Shown one piece after another: positions 7,520-15,589 of a stretch of 33,661 nucleotides of DNA. The DNA is taken from NCBI RefSeq assembly GCF_001422885.1, contig NZ_LMMZ01000041.1, positions 177,242-210,902 of the forward strand, in the 5' to 3' direction. Positions within the stretch are counted from its first letter, which is position 1. Each line of letters opens with the position of its first letter. Position numbers and translations under genes: made by a program. Source of the DNA: Methylobacterium sp. Leaf104 (lineage in GTDB: Bacteria; Pseudomonadota; Alphaproteobacteria; Rhizobiales; Beijerinckiaceae). Below the pieces are notes generated by a model that did no database searches, was not told where the DNA came from, and was given only the letters and a program-made list of their open reading frames with translations.

Positions 7520-8398
7520 ATGACCATCGATCCCCGCGACGCCGGCCCGCGGCCGCCCTTCCCTGGCGACCAGCAGCAGGAGCGGCCGGGCCTGACCTCG
7601 CGGATGCGTCCGGCCCCCGACCACGGCGAGACGAGCTACGTCGGCAAAGGGCTGCTCACCGACCGGGTCGCCCTGGTGACCGGCGGCGATTCCGGCATCG
7701 GCCGGGCGGTGGCCATCGCGTATGCCCGCGAGGGCGCCGACGTGGCGATCTCGTATCTGCCGGTCGAGCAGTCCGATGCCGAGGACACCGCCGAATGGGT
7801 GCGCAGGGCGGGCCGGCGCGTCCTGCTCCTGCCCGGCGACCTGCGCGACCCGGCCCATTGCCGCGACCTCGTCGCGCGGACCGTGTCCGAACTCGGCGGC
7901 CTCGACATCCTCGTGAACAACGCCGCCGCGCAGGTGGTCAACGAGGATCTCGACGACGTGACGCCGGAGGACCTCGAGGGGTCGTTCCGCGCGAACGTCT
8001 TCGCGATGCTCTACCTCGCCCAGGCCGCCGTGCCGCACATGAAGCCGGGCTCCGCCATCGTGAACTCCACGAGCCAGCAGGCCAAGGTCGCCGACAAGAC
8101 CATGCTGGTCTACGCCTCCACCAAGGGCGCCATCGCGAGCCTGACCATCGGCCTGTCCAACCTGCTGGCGCCCAAGGGCATCCGGGCGAACTGCGTCGCC
8201 CCTGGCCCGGTCTGGACCCCGATCCAGCCCATCGTGAAGAGCCCCGAGCAGATCGAGTCCCTCGGCGCGGACACGCCGCTGGGCCGTGCCGGCCAGCCGG
8301 CCGAACTCGCCCCCGCCTACGTGCTCCTCGCCTCGCGCGAGGGCAGCTACATGACCGGGGCGCTGGTGCCGGTCACGGGCGGGACGCCGATGTATTGA
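7520..8398 (+). CDS. SDR-family oxidoreductase (YghA / general stress protein 39-like)
   Basis: NAD(P)-dependent short-chain dehydrogenase, 292 aa, cytoplasmic. A proline-rich extension (residues 1-45) precedes the Rossmann core, as is usual in the general-stress-protein-39 subgroup. Visible motifs are the cofactor glycine motif TGGDSGIG (54-61), NNAA (133-136), and a catalytic Ser185, Tyr198 and Lys202 (YASTK). The end VPVTGGTPMY replaces the common VDGG-type finish. The physiological substrate is unknown; relatives are induced by general stress. The start at 7520 lacks a textbook ribosome site, the nearest being GGAAGG at about 7502-7507, 12 nt away. It is convergent with the GMC gene, 64 nt away. 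Confidence 0.92.
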   Translation: MTIDPRDAGPRPPFPGDQQQERPGLTSRMRPAPDHGETSYVGKGLLTDRVALVTGGDSGIGRAVAIAYAREGADVAISYLPVEQSDAEDTAEWVRRAGRRVLLLPGDLRDPAHCRDLVARTVSELGGLDILVNNAAAQVVNEDLDDVTPEDLEGSFRANVFAMLYLAQAAVPHMKPGSAIVNSTSQQAKVADKTMLVYASTKGAIASLTIGLSNLLAPKGIRANCVAPGPVWTPIQPIVKSPEQIESLGADTPLGRAGQPAELAPAYVLLASREGSYMTGALVPVTGGTPMY

Positions 8399-8462
8399 TG
8401 AAACCCACGCCCGTGGCCGGGGCAACAGCCTCGACCCACCGCCGCTGAGACGTGCCGATCGC

Positions 8463-10013
8463 TTAGCGCCCAGCTTTCAGGAACGCCTCGGCGCTGCGCA
8501 GGCTCAACGCCATGATCGTCAGGGCCGGGTTGGCGGCGAGCGAGCTCGGGAAGGTCGAGCCGTCGCAGACCCAGAGGTTCGGGACCTCGAAGGTTCGGCC
8601 GTACGGATCGACCACCGCGGTCTCGCCGTCGCGGCCCATGCGGCAGGTGCCGATGGTATGGGCGACGCGCTCCAGGGTCCAGAGGTCCGTGGCCCCGGCC
8701 GCCTCCCAGACCCGGTTCAGGAACTGGGTCGCGTGGGCGTTGAGGCGTTCCTCGTTCCGGCTGTAGCCGAAGCTGATCGCGGCCTTGCGCATGCCCAGTG
8801 CATCGACCTCGTCGGAGAGCGTCAGCACGTTGGCGTCGCAGGGCAGGGTCTCGCCGTTGATGCCGATGCCGGCCATGTGGTTGTAGCGGGCGAGCTGGTC
8901 GGCCAGGGCCCGGCCCCAGAGCTTGCGGCCCCGCGCCAGGGAATTGGCGAAGGTGAGCGGCACCACGCCGAGGCTCTGGACGAGGTAGCCGCCGGCGAAG
9001 TCCGCGTCGGCCGGCCGGATCATGTCCTCGGTGATCAGCGAGGAGGGATAGCCCTTGTTCATCCGCATCTCGGGCTCGAAGGTGCCCCAGACCTGGGTCG
9101 CGACGTGCCCCATGTAGTTGCGCCCGACCTGGCCGCTGCCGTTGGCGAGGTCGAGATGCAGCAGGAGGCGCGCGGATTCCACCGAGCCGGCGCAGAGGAA
9201 GACGTTGCGGCAGGGCTGGCGATGGTCGATGCCGCCCTGGCGGTAGATAATCGCCGTCACCCGGCCGTCCTTCGCGCGCTCGATGCCGTGGACCCGGGCC
9301 TCGGCCCGGATCTCGGCCCCGTGATGGACGGCGAGGGGCAGGTAGGTGACGTCCATGCTGGTCTTGGCGCCGGTGCGGCAACCCTGGTGGCAGTAGCCGC
9401 AATTGATGCAGCCGGGCCGGGTCGGACCGTGCTCCTGGGCGAAGGCGCGCGAGACCACCGCCGCTGGCGCGTCGGCGAAGCGCACGCCGAGGGTCGCGCA
9501 GGCGCTCGCCATGGCCTGGGCCGGGGCGTTGCGGGCGACGGGACCCAAGGGATAGGCGCGGGTCTCGTCCCAAGGATAGGCGGCCGGGCCGGAGACACCG
9601 ATGAAGGCCTCGACGCGCTCGTAGAACGGCAGCAGCTCGGCATAGTCCAGGGGCCAGTCGACGCCCTCGCCGGTCTCGCTGTGGAGGCGCAGGTCCCGGG
9701 CGTCGGCCCGGGGCGTGAAGGCGCCCCAGTGCAGGGTCGAGCCACCGACGCCGGTGCCGCTGTTGTTGCCGCCGAAGGCCTCGGGCGTCGAGCCGCCGCT
9801 GAGCCGCTCCTCGGTCCAGTAGATCTCGTCGGCCAGGGTCTCGTCGAAGGCGAATCCCTTCGGGTCGAAGTTCGGCCCCGCCTCCAGGGCGACGCAGGAG
9901 AGGCCCGCCTGGGCGAGGCGCGCCAGCAGCGGCGCGCCGCCGGCACCGGTGCCGATCACCACCGCGTCGACCGTCTCGGAGGTTGCGTGGCGACGCATCG
10001 CATCGAGGTTCAT
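8463..10013 (-). CDS. GMC-family FAD oxidoreductase (gluconate 2-dehydrogenase large-subunit-like) with a Cys cluster
   Basis: FAD-dependent alcohol/sugar-type dehydrogenase, 516 aa, with no signal peptide. The FAD motif GTGAGGAP is at 21-28, with GNNSGTGVGGSTLHWG (82-97) as the second FAD contact. The active-site His452 lies in HTIGTCRMG and Asn495 in ANPALTIMA. A striking CX2CX2CX3C cluster (C202, C205, C208, C212) sits in the middle, like ferredoxin ligands. Some GMC dehydrogenases carry an Fe-S cluster that passes electrons on, so one may be bound here (inference). The ATG at 10013 overlaps the stop of the upstream hydrolase-fusion gene by 4 nt, implying a fixed-ratio complex. No cytochrome c subunit is nearby. 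Substrate unknown. Confidence 0.92.
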   Translation of the reverse strand: MNLDAMRRHATSETVDAVVIGTGAGGAPLLARLAQAGLSCVALEAGPNFDPKGFAFDETLADEIYWTEERLSGGSTPEAFGGNNSGTGVGGSTLHWGAFTPRADARDLRLHSETGEGVDWPLDYAELLPFYERVEAFIGVSGPAAYPWDETRAYPLGPVARNAPAQAMASACATLGVRFADAPAAVVSRAFAQEHGPTRPGCINCGYCHQGCRTGAKTSMDVTYLPLAVHHGAEIRAEARVHGIERAKDGRVTAIIYRQGGIDHRQPCRNVFLCAGSVESARLLLHLDLANGSGQVGRNYMGHVATQVWGTFEPEMRMNKGYPSSLITEDMIRPADADFAGGYLVQSLGVVPLTFANSLARGRKLWGRALADQLARYNHMAGIGINGETLPCDANVLTLSDEVDALGMRKAAISFGYSRNEERLNAHATQFLNRVWEAAGATDLWTLERVAHTIGTCRMGRDGETAVVDPYGRTFEVPNLWVCDGSTFPSSLAANPALTIMALSLRSAEAFLKAGR

Positions 10014-11416
10014 CGGGCGGTCTCCACGGGGCCGTTCGGTTCCCAGGCCTCGCGTCGGCCGATGCCGACCGCGTGGAAGCCGGGCAGGGGGTCGGTGTCG
10101 CCGCCGGCGCCGATGCCGCTGAAGTTCATGCGGGCCAATGCGACGGGGTGGGCGAGGTAGGTGCGGGCCACGTCCGCGCGCAGGTCCTCGAACCAGAAGC
10201 CCATCTGCTCCGCGTCGAGGTCGCCGGAGACCGCACCGCTCTCCAGGCTTCCGAGCATCGCCTCCTGCGCCTCGGCCGCGAGGGCGACGAAGGGCGCGTC
10301 GTGCGCGGCGCGGGCGGCGGCGTCCAGGGTCCTGAGGGCACGCCGGTAGGCTTCCGGGTCGGGGGGAAGCCGGGCGAAGCGCCAGCCGTCCCCAGCCCCG
10401 CTCGCCAGGCGCGCGTCGATGCGGGCCGCCAAATCGATGGTCCCTGCGCCGTCCTGCGGCAGCACCCGGGCGCAGGCGGCCCGCAGGATGGCGAGGCCGA
10501 CGGGGTCGAGGGCTCGGGGCTGGTAGGCCGGGTCGTCCGGCTCGGCCCGCTGCAGCAGGGCCTTGCGCAGGCGGGCGTTCACGCGGTCCGACCGGATCAG
10601 GGCGGCATAGGCGTCCGGGAGCGAGGGGGCCTCGGCCCCCGTCGCGACCGCTCCGGACGCGAGGTTCCGCACCGCCTCGGCCACCGCTTCGGGGCGCTCC
10701 AGGGGAATGAGGTGCCCGGTCCCGGCCAGGGGCACGAGGCGGTGATAAGCGAGATGCGGCGCCGTCAGCGCGGCCTGGGCCGCCGGGCCGAGATCGGCAT
10801 CGTCGGTCCCCGCCAAGATGATCGCGGGGCTGCGCAGCACGCCGATCTGGGCGCACCAATCCTCGCGGCTGCCCGAGGTGAGCCAGAGCGTCCAGGCCGC
10901 GGGGCCGGCGCGCAGGACATCCGCCACCGTCCGGGCCATCCGATCTGGGTCGAGGGGCGCGGCGACGTTCGCGGTGACGAAGGCCTCGGCCTCCCGCTGC
11001 CGGGTCGCGGGATCGGCGTCGATCCAGGCGATCATGGCGGCGCGCCTGTCCTCGGCCATGGGCTCGGGGGAGGGCGGCGAGCCCGCCATGAGCACAAGTC
11101 CAGCCAGGCCTCCGAGGCCCGGCGCACCGTCCTCCGCCTGGCGGGCGACCGCCAGGGCGACCTTGGCGCCCATGCTGTTGCCGGCCAGCATCCACCGGTC
11201 CGGCGCATCGACACGGATCCGGGCGGCCACGCCGTCGGCCATCGCGGCGACGTCCCGTCCGGGACCAGCGCCGTCCGCGCCGAAGCCGGGCAGGTCGAGG
11301 GCGACGCAGGTCACCGCGTCCGCGAGGTGTTGCGACACCATCTCGAAAGTCCCGGCACTGCCGCCGAGGTAATGTAGGCAATATAAGACCGGGCGGTCGG
11401 ATGATTTGATCGGCAT
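10010..11416 (-). CDS. Fusion: alpha/beta-hydrolase plus gluconate 2-dehydrogenase subunit 3-like domain
   Basis: 468 aa in two parts. Residues 1-255 form an alpha/beta-hydrolase with nucleophile Ser81 (GNSMG), a likely acid at D204/D205 (AGTDDADL) and His234 (GTGHLIPLE), so it should be catalytically active as an esterase or lactonase. Residues about 300-455 resemble gluconate 2-dehydrogenase subunit 3: ARVLPQDGAGTIDLAARID, then YRRALRTLDAAAR, FVALAAEAQEAMLGSLESG, WFEDLRADVARTYLAHPVAL and GFHAVGIG. That subunit normally carries a Tat signal and pairs with a GMC flavoprotein; here it is cytoplasmic by sequence and attached to a hydrolase. The downstream GMC gene overlaps by 4 nt. The marR gene lies 103 nt upstream on the same strand. 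Confidence 0.87.
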   Translation of the reverse strand: MPIKSSDRPVLYCLHYLGGSAGTFEMVSQHLADAVTCVALDLPGFGADGAGPGRDVAAMADGVAARIRVDAPDRWMLAGNSMGAKVALAVARQAEDGAPGLGGLAGLVLMAGSPPSPEPMAEDRRAAMIAWIDADPATRQREAEAFVTANVAAPLDPDRMARTVADVLRAGPAAWTLWLTSGSREDWCAQIGVLRSPAIILAGTDDADLGPAAQAALTAPHLAYHRLVPLAGTGHLIPLERPEAVAEAVRNLASGAVATGAEAPSLPDAYAALIRSDRVNARLRKALLQRAEPDDPAYQPRALDPVGLAILRAACARVLPQDGAGTIDLAARIDARLASGAGDGWRFARLPPDPEAYRRALRTLDAAARAAHDAPFVALAAEAQEAMLGSLESGAVSGDLDAEQMGFWFEDLRADVARTYLAHPVALARMNFSGIGAGGDTDPLPGFHAVGIGRREAWEPNGPVETAR

Positions 11417-11519
11417 AGGCTCGAAAGAGCGCGCCGCGTCGTCTCTTCAAGTCAGCGGGGACGCGGCGTTCGGCAGCAGCCCGGGGGCGGAACGAACGCC
11501 TGCGCGGCTTGCGCGTCCG

Positions 11520-12008
11520 TCAGCGGGGCGCGGAGGCCTGCAGAGCCGCGAAGACGCGCAGGCTCGCCTCGAGATCGGCCGTACCGACCTCTGCGAAGAC
11601 CTCGGCGCGCAGCCGGGCGAGGTCGCCCTCCATGCGGGCGACCACGGCCGTGCCGGCGGGCGTCAGGCTGAGCACCTTCGCCCGGCGGTCGGTCGGATCC
11701 TCGCGGCGGATCGCGAGGCCGGCCTCGCAGAGCTGGTCGAGGAGGCGCACCAGCGACGGGCCCTCGATGCCGACGGCCTCCGCGAGGGCGTTCTGGCGCG
11801 GGGCGCCGTCGAGGCGGGCGATCATGATCAGCGGAACCGCCGTGGCGTCCGAGAGGCCGTGCGCCTCCATCACGGCGTTGGCGGCGCGGCGCCAGTGCCG
11901 ACCCGTCAGCAGCAGCGTGTGCGTGTAGGCGAGGCGGAGCTGATCCAGGCTCCGGACAGGCGGCAATTCGGCAGGCGGCGGGTCCGCGGGCGGTTTTCGG
12001 GGCGACAC
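11520..12008 (-). CDS. MarR-family transcriptional regulator
   Basis: 162-aa winged-helix repressor. The GTG at 12008 is chosen because AGGAG lies 8 nt before it; an upstream ATG at 12104 would place the promoter inside the gene. The wHTH runs from about residue 55 (LSDATAVPLIMIARL) through the recognition helix (EGPSLVRLLDQLCEAG) to the wing with the family's DRR motif (REDPTDRRAKVLSLT). Helices at both ends (LRLAYTHTLLLTGRHWRRA and the C-terminus) would form the dimer interface. It probably controls itself and the hydrolase-fusion/GMC genes downstream. The divergent ilvE gene shares the 213-nt spacer and could also be affected. Confidence 0.9.
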   Translation of the reverse strand: MSPRKPPADPPPAELPPVRSLDQLRLAYTHTLLLTGRHWRRAANAVMEAHGLSDATAVPLIMIARLDGAPRQNALAEAVGIEGPSLVRLLDQLCEAGLAIRREDPTDRRAKVLSLTPAGTAVVARMEGDLARLRAEVFAEVGTADLEASLRVFAALQASAPR

Positions 12009-12060
12009 GCACGAGGCTCCTGCGAGCACCGGCGCCGGGGCGGCCCGGTTCTCTTTTCGT

Positions 12061-12096
12061 TTGCGTATTATTAGGATGCAAGCCGTTTGATCGCAA
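12061..12096 (-). promoter_or_regulatory. marR promoter with an imperfect palindrome over the -10 box
   Basis: On the minus strand, -35 TTGCGA (12096-12091) and -10 TAATAA (12073-12068) are 17 bp apart. The -10 is centred in an imperfect 21-bp palindrome with outer arms TTGC (12061-12064) and GCAA (12078-12081). It is a plausible MarR operator for autorepression, leaving a leader of about 52 nt. Confidence 0.55.
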
Positions 12097-12221
12097 GCGG
12101 ACATCGTCGTATCAGGGCACCAGCACACGTCTCGTCGTCCGGCTGCACCCGGCGGCCCGCGCCGTGGCTGGCGCCGCACCGGCCCTTGATTGATCCGACG
12201 AGACGTAAGTAAGGACTGACG

Positions 12222-13319
12222 ATGAGCGCCCCCGACGACCTCTCCTTCGCCACGCAGCCGCATGCCTCGCCCATCCCGCCGGAGCGTCGGGCCGAGCTCC
12301 TCGTCGATCCCGGTTTCGGGCGGGTGTTCACCGACCACATGGTGACGATCCGCTACGTCGAGGGGCGCGGCTGGCACGATGCCCGCGTCGAGGCGCGCGC
12401 GCCGATCTCCCTCGATCCGGCGGCGGCGGTGCTGCACTACGCCCAGGAGATCTTCGAGGGGCTGAAGGCCTACCGCACCGCCGATGGCGGCGCCGCCCTG
12501 TTCCGGCCGGAGGCCAACGCCCTGCGCTTCCGCCGTTCGGCCGAGCGCCTGGCGATGCCGCCCCTGCCCGACGCCGTCTTCGTCGAATCGGTCAAGCAGC
12601 TGGTCAGCGCGGATCGCGACTGGATCCCGTCGAGCGAGGGCGGCAGCCTGTACCTGCGCCCCTTCATGATCGCCAGCGAGGTGTTCCTCGGGGTCAAGCC
12701 GTCCTCGGAATACCTCTATCTCGTCATCGCCTCGGCGGTGGGCGCCTACTTCAAGGGCGGCTCCGAGACCGTGACGGTCTGGGTCTCGCAGGACCAGACC
12801 CGCGCGGCGCCCGGCGGCACCGGGGCGGCCAAGTGCGGCGGCAACTACGCCGCCAGCCTGCGCGCGCAAGCCGCGGCCGTGGAGCATGGCTGCGCCCAGG
12901 TGGTGTTCCTCGACGCGATCGAGCGCCGCTGGGTCGAGGAGCTCGGCGGCATGAACATCTTCTTCGTCTTCGACGACGGCTCGATGGTCACCCCGCCGCT
13001 GAGCGACACCATCCTGTCGGGCATCACCCGCGACTCGATCCTGACCCTGGCCCGTGCCGACGGCATCGCCGTCGCGGAGCGCCCCTATTCCATCGACGAC
13101 TGGAAGGCGGACGCCGGCAGCGGACGCCTGCGCGAGGTCTTCGCCTGCGGCACCGCCGCGGTGATCACCCCCGTGGGCACGGTGCGCAGCGCGGATGGCG
13201 AGTTCTCGGTCTCGGACAACGTCGCCGGTCCGGTGACGAAGCGCCTGCGCTCGGCCCTCGTGGACATCCAGCGCGGCAACGCCCCCGATCCCCACGGCTG
13301 GGTCACGCGGGTCTACTGA
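12222..13319 (+). CDS. ilvE: Branched-chain amino acid aminotransferase
   Basis: PLP-dependent fold-IV transaminase for the last step of Leu, Ile and Val synthesis and the first step of their breakdown; cytoplasmic. The 365-aa product has the long form typical of the eukaryotic/actinobacterial-like subgroup (IlvE/BCAT type). Visible are FTDHMVTIRYVEGRGWHDARV, the conserved HYAQEIFEGLKAYR (72-85), RFRRSAERL, and the PLP lysine K204 in GAAKCGGNYAASL. Substrate and cofactor contacts follow at EELGGMNIFFV and EVFACGTAAVITPVG. AAGGA at 12211-12215 lies 6 nt before the ATG and fixes the start. It is convergent with leuD, 24 nt away, which adds a loose pathway link to leucine synthesis. Confidence 0.95.
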   Translation: MSAPDDLSFATQPHASPIPPERRAELLVDPGFGRVFTDHMVTIRYVEGRGWHDARVEARAPISLDPAAAVLHYAQEIFEGLKAYRTADGGAALFRPEANALRFRRSAERLAMPPLPDAVFVESVKQLVSADRDWIPSSEGGSLYLRPFMIASEVFLGVKPSSEYLYLVIASAVGAYFKGGSETVTVWVSQDQTRAAPGGTGAAKCGGNYAASLRAQAAAVEHGCAQVVFLDAIERRWVEELGGMNIFFVFDDGSMVTPPLSDTILSGITRDSILTLARADGIAVAERPYSIDDWKADAGSGRLREVFACGTAAVITPVGTVRSADGEFSVSDNVAGPVTKRLRSALVDIQRGNAPDPHGWVTRVY

Positions 13320-13343
13320 GCCGGCCGCGTTCCGAAGCCCGGT

Positions 13344-13952
13344 TCAGGCGAGCCAGGGCCGGGCCGCGAGGTGCCGGGCCTGGAACGCCCGGATCGCGTC
13401 CGCGTGGTCGAGGGTGGCGCCGATCGCGTCGAGGCCGCGGACGAGGTGATCCTTGCGCCGGGCCGGAATGTCGAAGCGCTGCACCGCGCCGTCCGCGGTG
13501 GTGATGGTCTGGGCCGGCAGGTCGATCGTCATGCGGTTGGCGCCGGGGTCCGCCGCCCGGGCCGCGAGTTCGGCGAGGGGTCCGGGCGCCAGCTCGATCA
13601 GCAGCAGGCCGTTATTGGCGGCGTTGTCGGCGAAGATGCCGGCGAAGCTGGTGCCGATGACCGCGCGGATGCCGCCCTGGAGCAGGCCCCAGACCGCGTG
13701 CTCGCGCGACGAGCCGCAGCCGAAATTCGGGCCGACCACGAGGATGCGCGCGCCCTGCCATTCGGGCCGATTGAGGACGAAGTCCGGGCGTGGCTGCCCC
13801 GGACCGACGTAGCGCAGGTCGTGGAAGGTGGCCTCGCCCAGGCCCTCCCGGTCGATGCCCTTGAGGAACTGCTTGGGCATGATGACATCGGTGTCGATGT
13901 TGGCGCCGGGCAGGCCGGCGGCCGGACCCGCGACGATCGTGAAGGGCTGCAT
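13344..13952 (-). CDS. leuD: 3-isopropylmalate dehydratase, small subunit
   Basis: Swivel-domain subunit of isopropylmalate isomerase, which converts 2- to 3-isopropylmalate in leucine synthesis as a LeuCD heterodimer. The 202-aa product is of normal length and has the family motifs ANIDTDVIMPKQFLK (17-31), VGPNFGCGSSREHAVW and GTSFAGIFADNAANNGLL. It follows leuC by only 2 nt on the same strand, so the two are co-translated. Because the partner LeuC has variant motifs, the pair may be a paralogue acting on a related 2-alkylmalate rather than the housekeeping enzyme. Confidence 0.92.
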   Translation of the reverse strand: MQPFTIVAGPAAGLPGANIDTDVIMPKQFLKGIDREGLGEATFHDLRYVGPGQPRPDFVLNRPEWQGARILVVGPNFGCGSSREHAVWGLLQGGIRAVIGTSFAGIFADNAANNGLLLIELAPGPLAELAARAADPGANRMTIDLPAQTITTADGAVQRFDIPARRKDHLVRGLDAIGATLDHADAIRAFQARHLAARPWLA

Positions 13953-13954
13953 GG

Positions 13955-15403
13955 TCAGGTCTCCGGCACGAGGCGGTTTTCCGGCGCGAAGCGGCGGCTG
14001 TCGGTGAGGTGGCCGGCGATGGCCGCGGCCGCCACCATGGCGGGGCTCATCAGGTGGGTGCGCCCGCCCGCGCCCTGGCGGCCTTCGAAGTTGCGGTTGG
14101 TGCTGGAGGCGCAGCGCTCGCCCGGCGCCAGCACGTCGTCGTTCATGGCCAGGCACATCGAGCAACCGGATTGGCGCCACTCGAAGCCGGCGTCGAGGAA
14201 GACCCGGTCGAGGCCCTCCGCCTCCGCGGCCCGGCGCACGCTGGAGGAGCCGGGCACCACCATGGCCTGGACCCCCTGCGCGACCCGCCGGCCGCGCACG
14301 AGGGCGGCGGCCTCGCGCAGGTCGGAGAGCCGGGCGTTGGTGCAGGAGCCGATGAAGGCGCGCTGGATCGGGATGGCCGCGAGGGGCGTGCCCGGCGCGA
14401 GATCCATGTAGGCCAGCGCCCGGACCATGTCCCGGCGCCGGGCCGGATCGGGCTCGGCCGCCGGATCGGGCACGCGCCCGTTGACCGGACCCGCCTGGTC
14501 GGGGCTGGTGCCCCAGGTCACCATGGGCTCGATCGCGGCGGCGTCGAGGGCGACCTCCCGGTCGAACACGGCCGCGTCGTCGCTGCGCAGGGTCAGCCAA
14601 TGGGCCGCGGCAGCCTCCCAGAGGGCGCCCTTCGGCGCGCGGGGCTTGTCCGCCAAGTAGTCGAGCACGGTCCGGTCGGGGGTCATGACGACGCCGCGGG
14701 CGCCGCACTCCACCGCCATGTTGCAGATCGTCATGCGCCCCTCGACGGACAGGGCCTCGATCGCGGGACCGGCGAACTCGACGGCGTAGCCCGTCGCCCC
14801 GTCGGCGCCGATCTGGCGGATCAGGGCCATGACCACGTCCTTGGCGGTGACGCCCGGCGCCAGGATGCCCGAGACCGTGACCCGCAGGGTCTTCATCCGG
14901 CGGTACACCAGGGTCTGGGTGGCGAGGTAGTGCTCGATGTCCGAGGTGCCGATGCCGAAGCCCAGCGCGCCGAGCGCCCCGTAGGTGGTGGTGTGGCTGT
15001 CGCCCGCCGCCACGATCATGCCGGGCTGCACGAAGCCCTGCTCGGGGGCGACCACGTGCTCGATGCCCTGGAGCGGGTGCAGCACGTCGAGGAGTTCGAT
15101 CCCGAAATCCCGGCAGTTGGCGTCGAAGTATTCGACCTGCCGCGCCCCGCCGGGATCCGGCATGGCGGCGACGCGCTGCTCGGCCGTGGGATTGACGTGG
15201 TCGACCACCGCCAGGGCGGCCTCCGGCCGCCAGACCCGGCGCCCGGCGGCGCGCAGGCCGCTGAAGGCCTGGGGGCTGGTGTACTCGTTGAGCACGGTGC
15301 GGTCGATGTAGAGGAGGACGCTGGCACCGGGGCCTTCGGCGGCGTCGAGACGGCGCACGGTGTGGGCGTCCACAAGCTTGTCGTAGAGGGTGCGGGCCTG
15401 CAT
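13955..15403 (-). CDS. leuC: 3-isopropylmalate dehydratase, large subunit (LeuC), somewhat divergent
   Basis: Aconitase-fold subunit carrying the [4Fe-4S] cluster; 482 aa, as expected. Cluster cysteines are all present: C354 (GSCTN), C414 and C417 (GCSMCLAMN). NFEGRQGAGGRTHLMSPAM near the end is typical. Two usually strict motifs differ: DHVNPT (68-73) in place of DHNVPT/DHNVST, and GDSHTTTYGALGA in place of GDSHTATHGAFGA. The ATG at 15403 matches the start of other LeuC proteins; the frame runs further upstream only as a shadow. The gene is divergent from a lysR gene, and overlapping palindromes lie between. This arrangement suggests substrate-responsive control rather than constitutive leucine synthesis. 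Confidence 0.9.
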   Translation of the reverse strand: MQARTLYDKLVDAHTVRRLDAAEGPGASVLLYIDRTVLNEYTSPQAFSGLRAAGRRVWRPEAALAVVDHVNPTAEQRVAAMPDPGGARQVEYFDANCRDFGIELLDVLHPLQGIEHVVAPEQGFVQPGMIVAAGDSHTTTYGALGALGFGIGTSDIEHYLATQTLVYRRMKTLRVTVSGILAPGVTAKDVVMALIRQIGADGATGYAVEFAGPAIEALSVEGRMTICNMAVECGARGVVMTPDRTVLDYLADKPRAPKGALWEAAAAHWLTLRSDDAAVFDREVALDAAAIEPMVTWGTSPDQAGPVNGRVPDPAAEPDPARRRDMVRALAYMDLAPGTPLAAIPIQRAFIGSCTNARLSDLREAAALVRGRRVAQGVQAMVVPGSSSVRRAAEAEGLDRVFLDAGFEWRQSGCSMCLAMNDDVLAPGERCASSTNRNFEGRQGAGGRTHLMSPAMVAAAAIAGHLTDSRRFAPENRLVPET

Positions 15404-15469
15404 CGATCGGCTCTCGGCTACGCGGAAAAGGTGCCCCAAAATTGAACCCGATCCCGGACCGGGAGGCCA

Positions 15470-15496
15470 ATGCCGATGCGGCATCAGGTGATGCCG
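15470..15496. promoter_or_regulatory. Overlapping palindromes between leuC and lysR (likely LysR sites)
   Basis: Three half-sites ATGCCG/CGGCAT alternate: ATGCCG at 15470-15475, CGGCAT at 15479-15484 and ATGCCG at 15491-15496. They form two overlapping perfect palindromes, ATGCCGATGCGGCAT (15470-15484) and CGGCATCAGGTGATGCCG (15479-15496). They sit 67 nt from leuC and 94 nt from lysR, where a LysR tetramer normally binds. Confidence 0.6.
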
Positions 15497-15589
15497 TGCC
15501 GCTCGGCCGGTTGACCCTCCGCCGGCCCCCTCGCATTCTGCAGCCCTCCGGCAAGGCCCGAGACCCGAACCCCTGAGAGCGCACACGCG

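Noticed and set aside
12009..12104. MarR start at the ATG at 12104
   Set aside because: It would make the promoter and palindrome coding; the GTG at 12008 has AGGAG at proper spacing.
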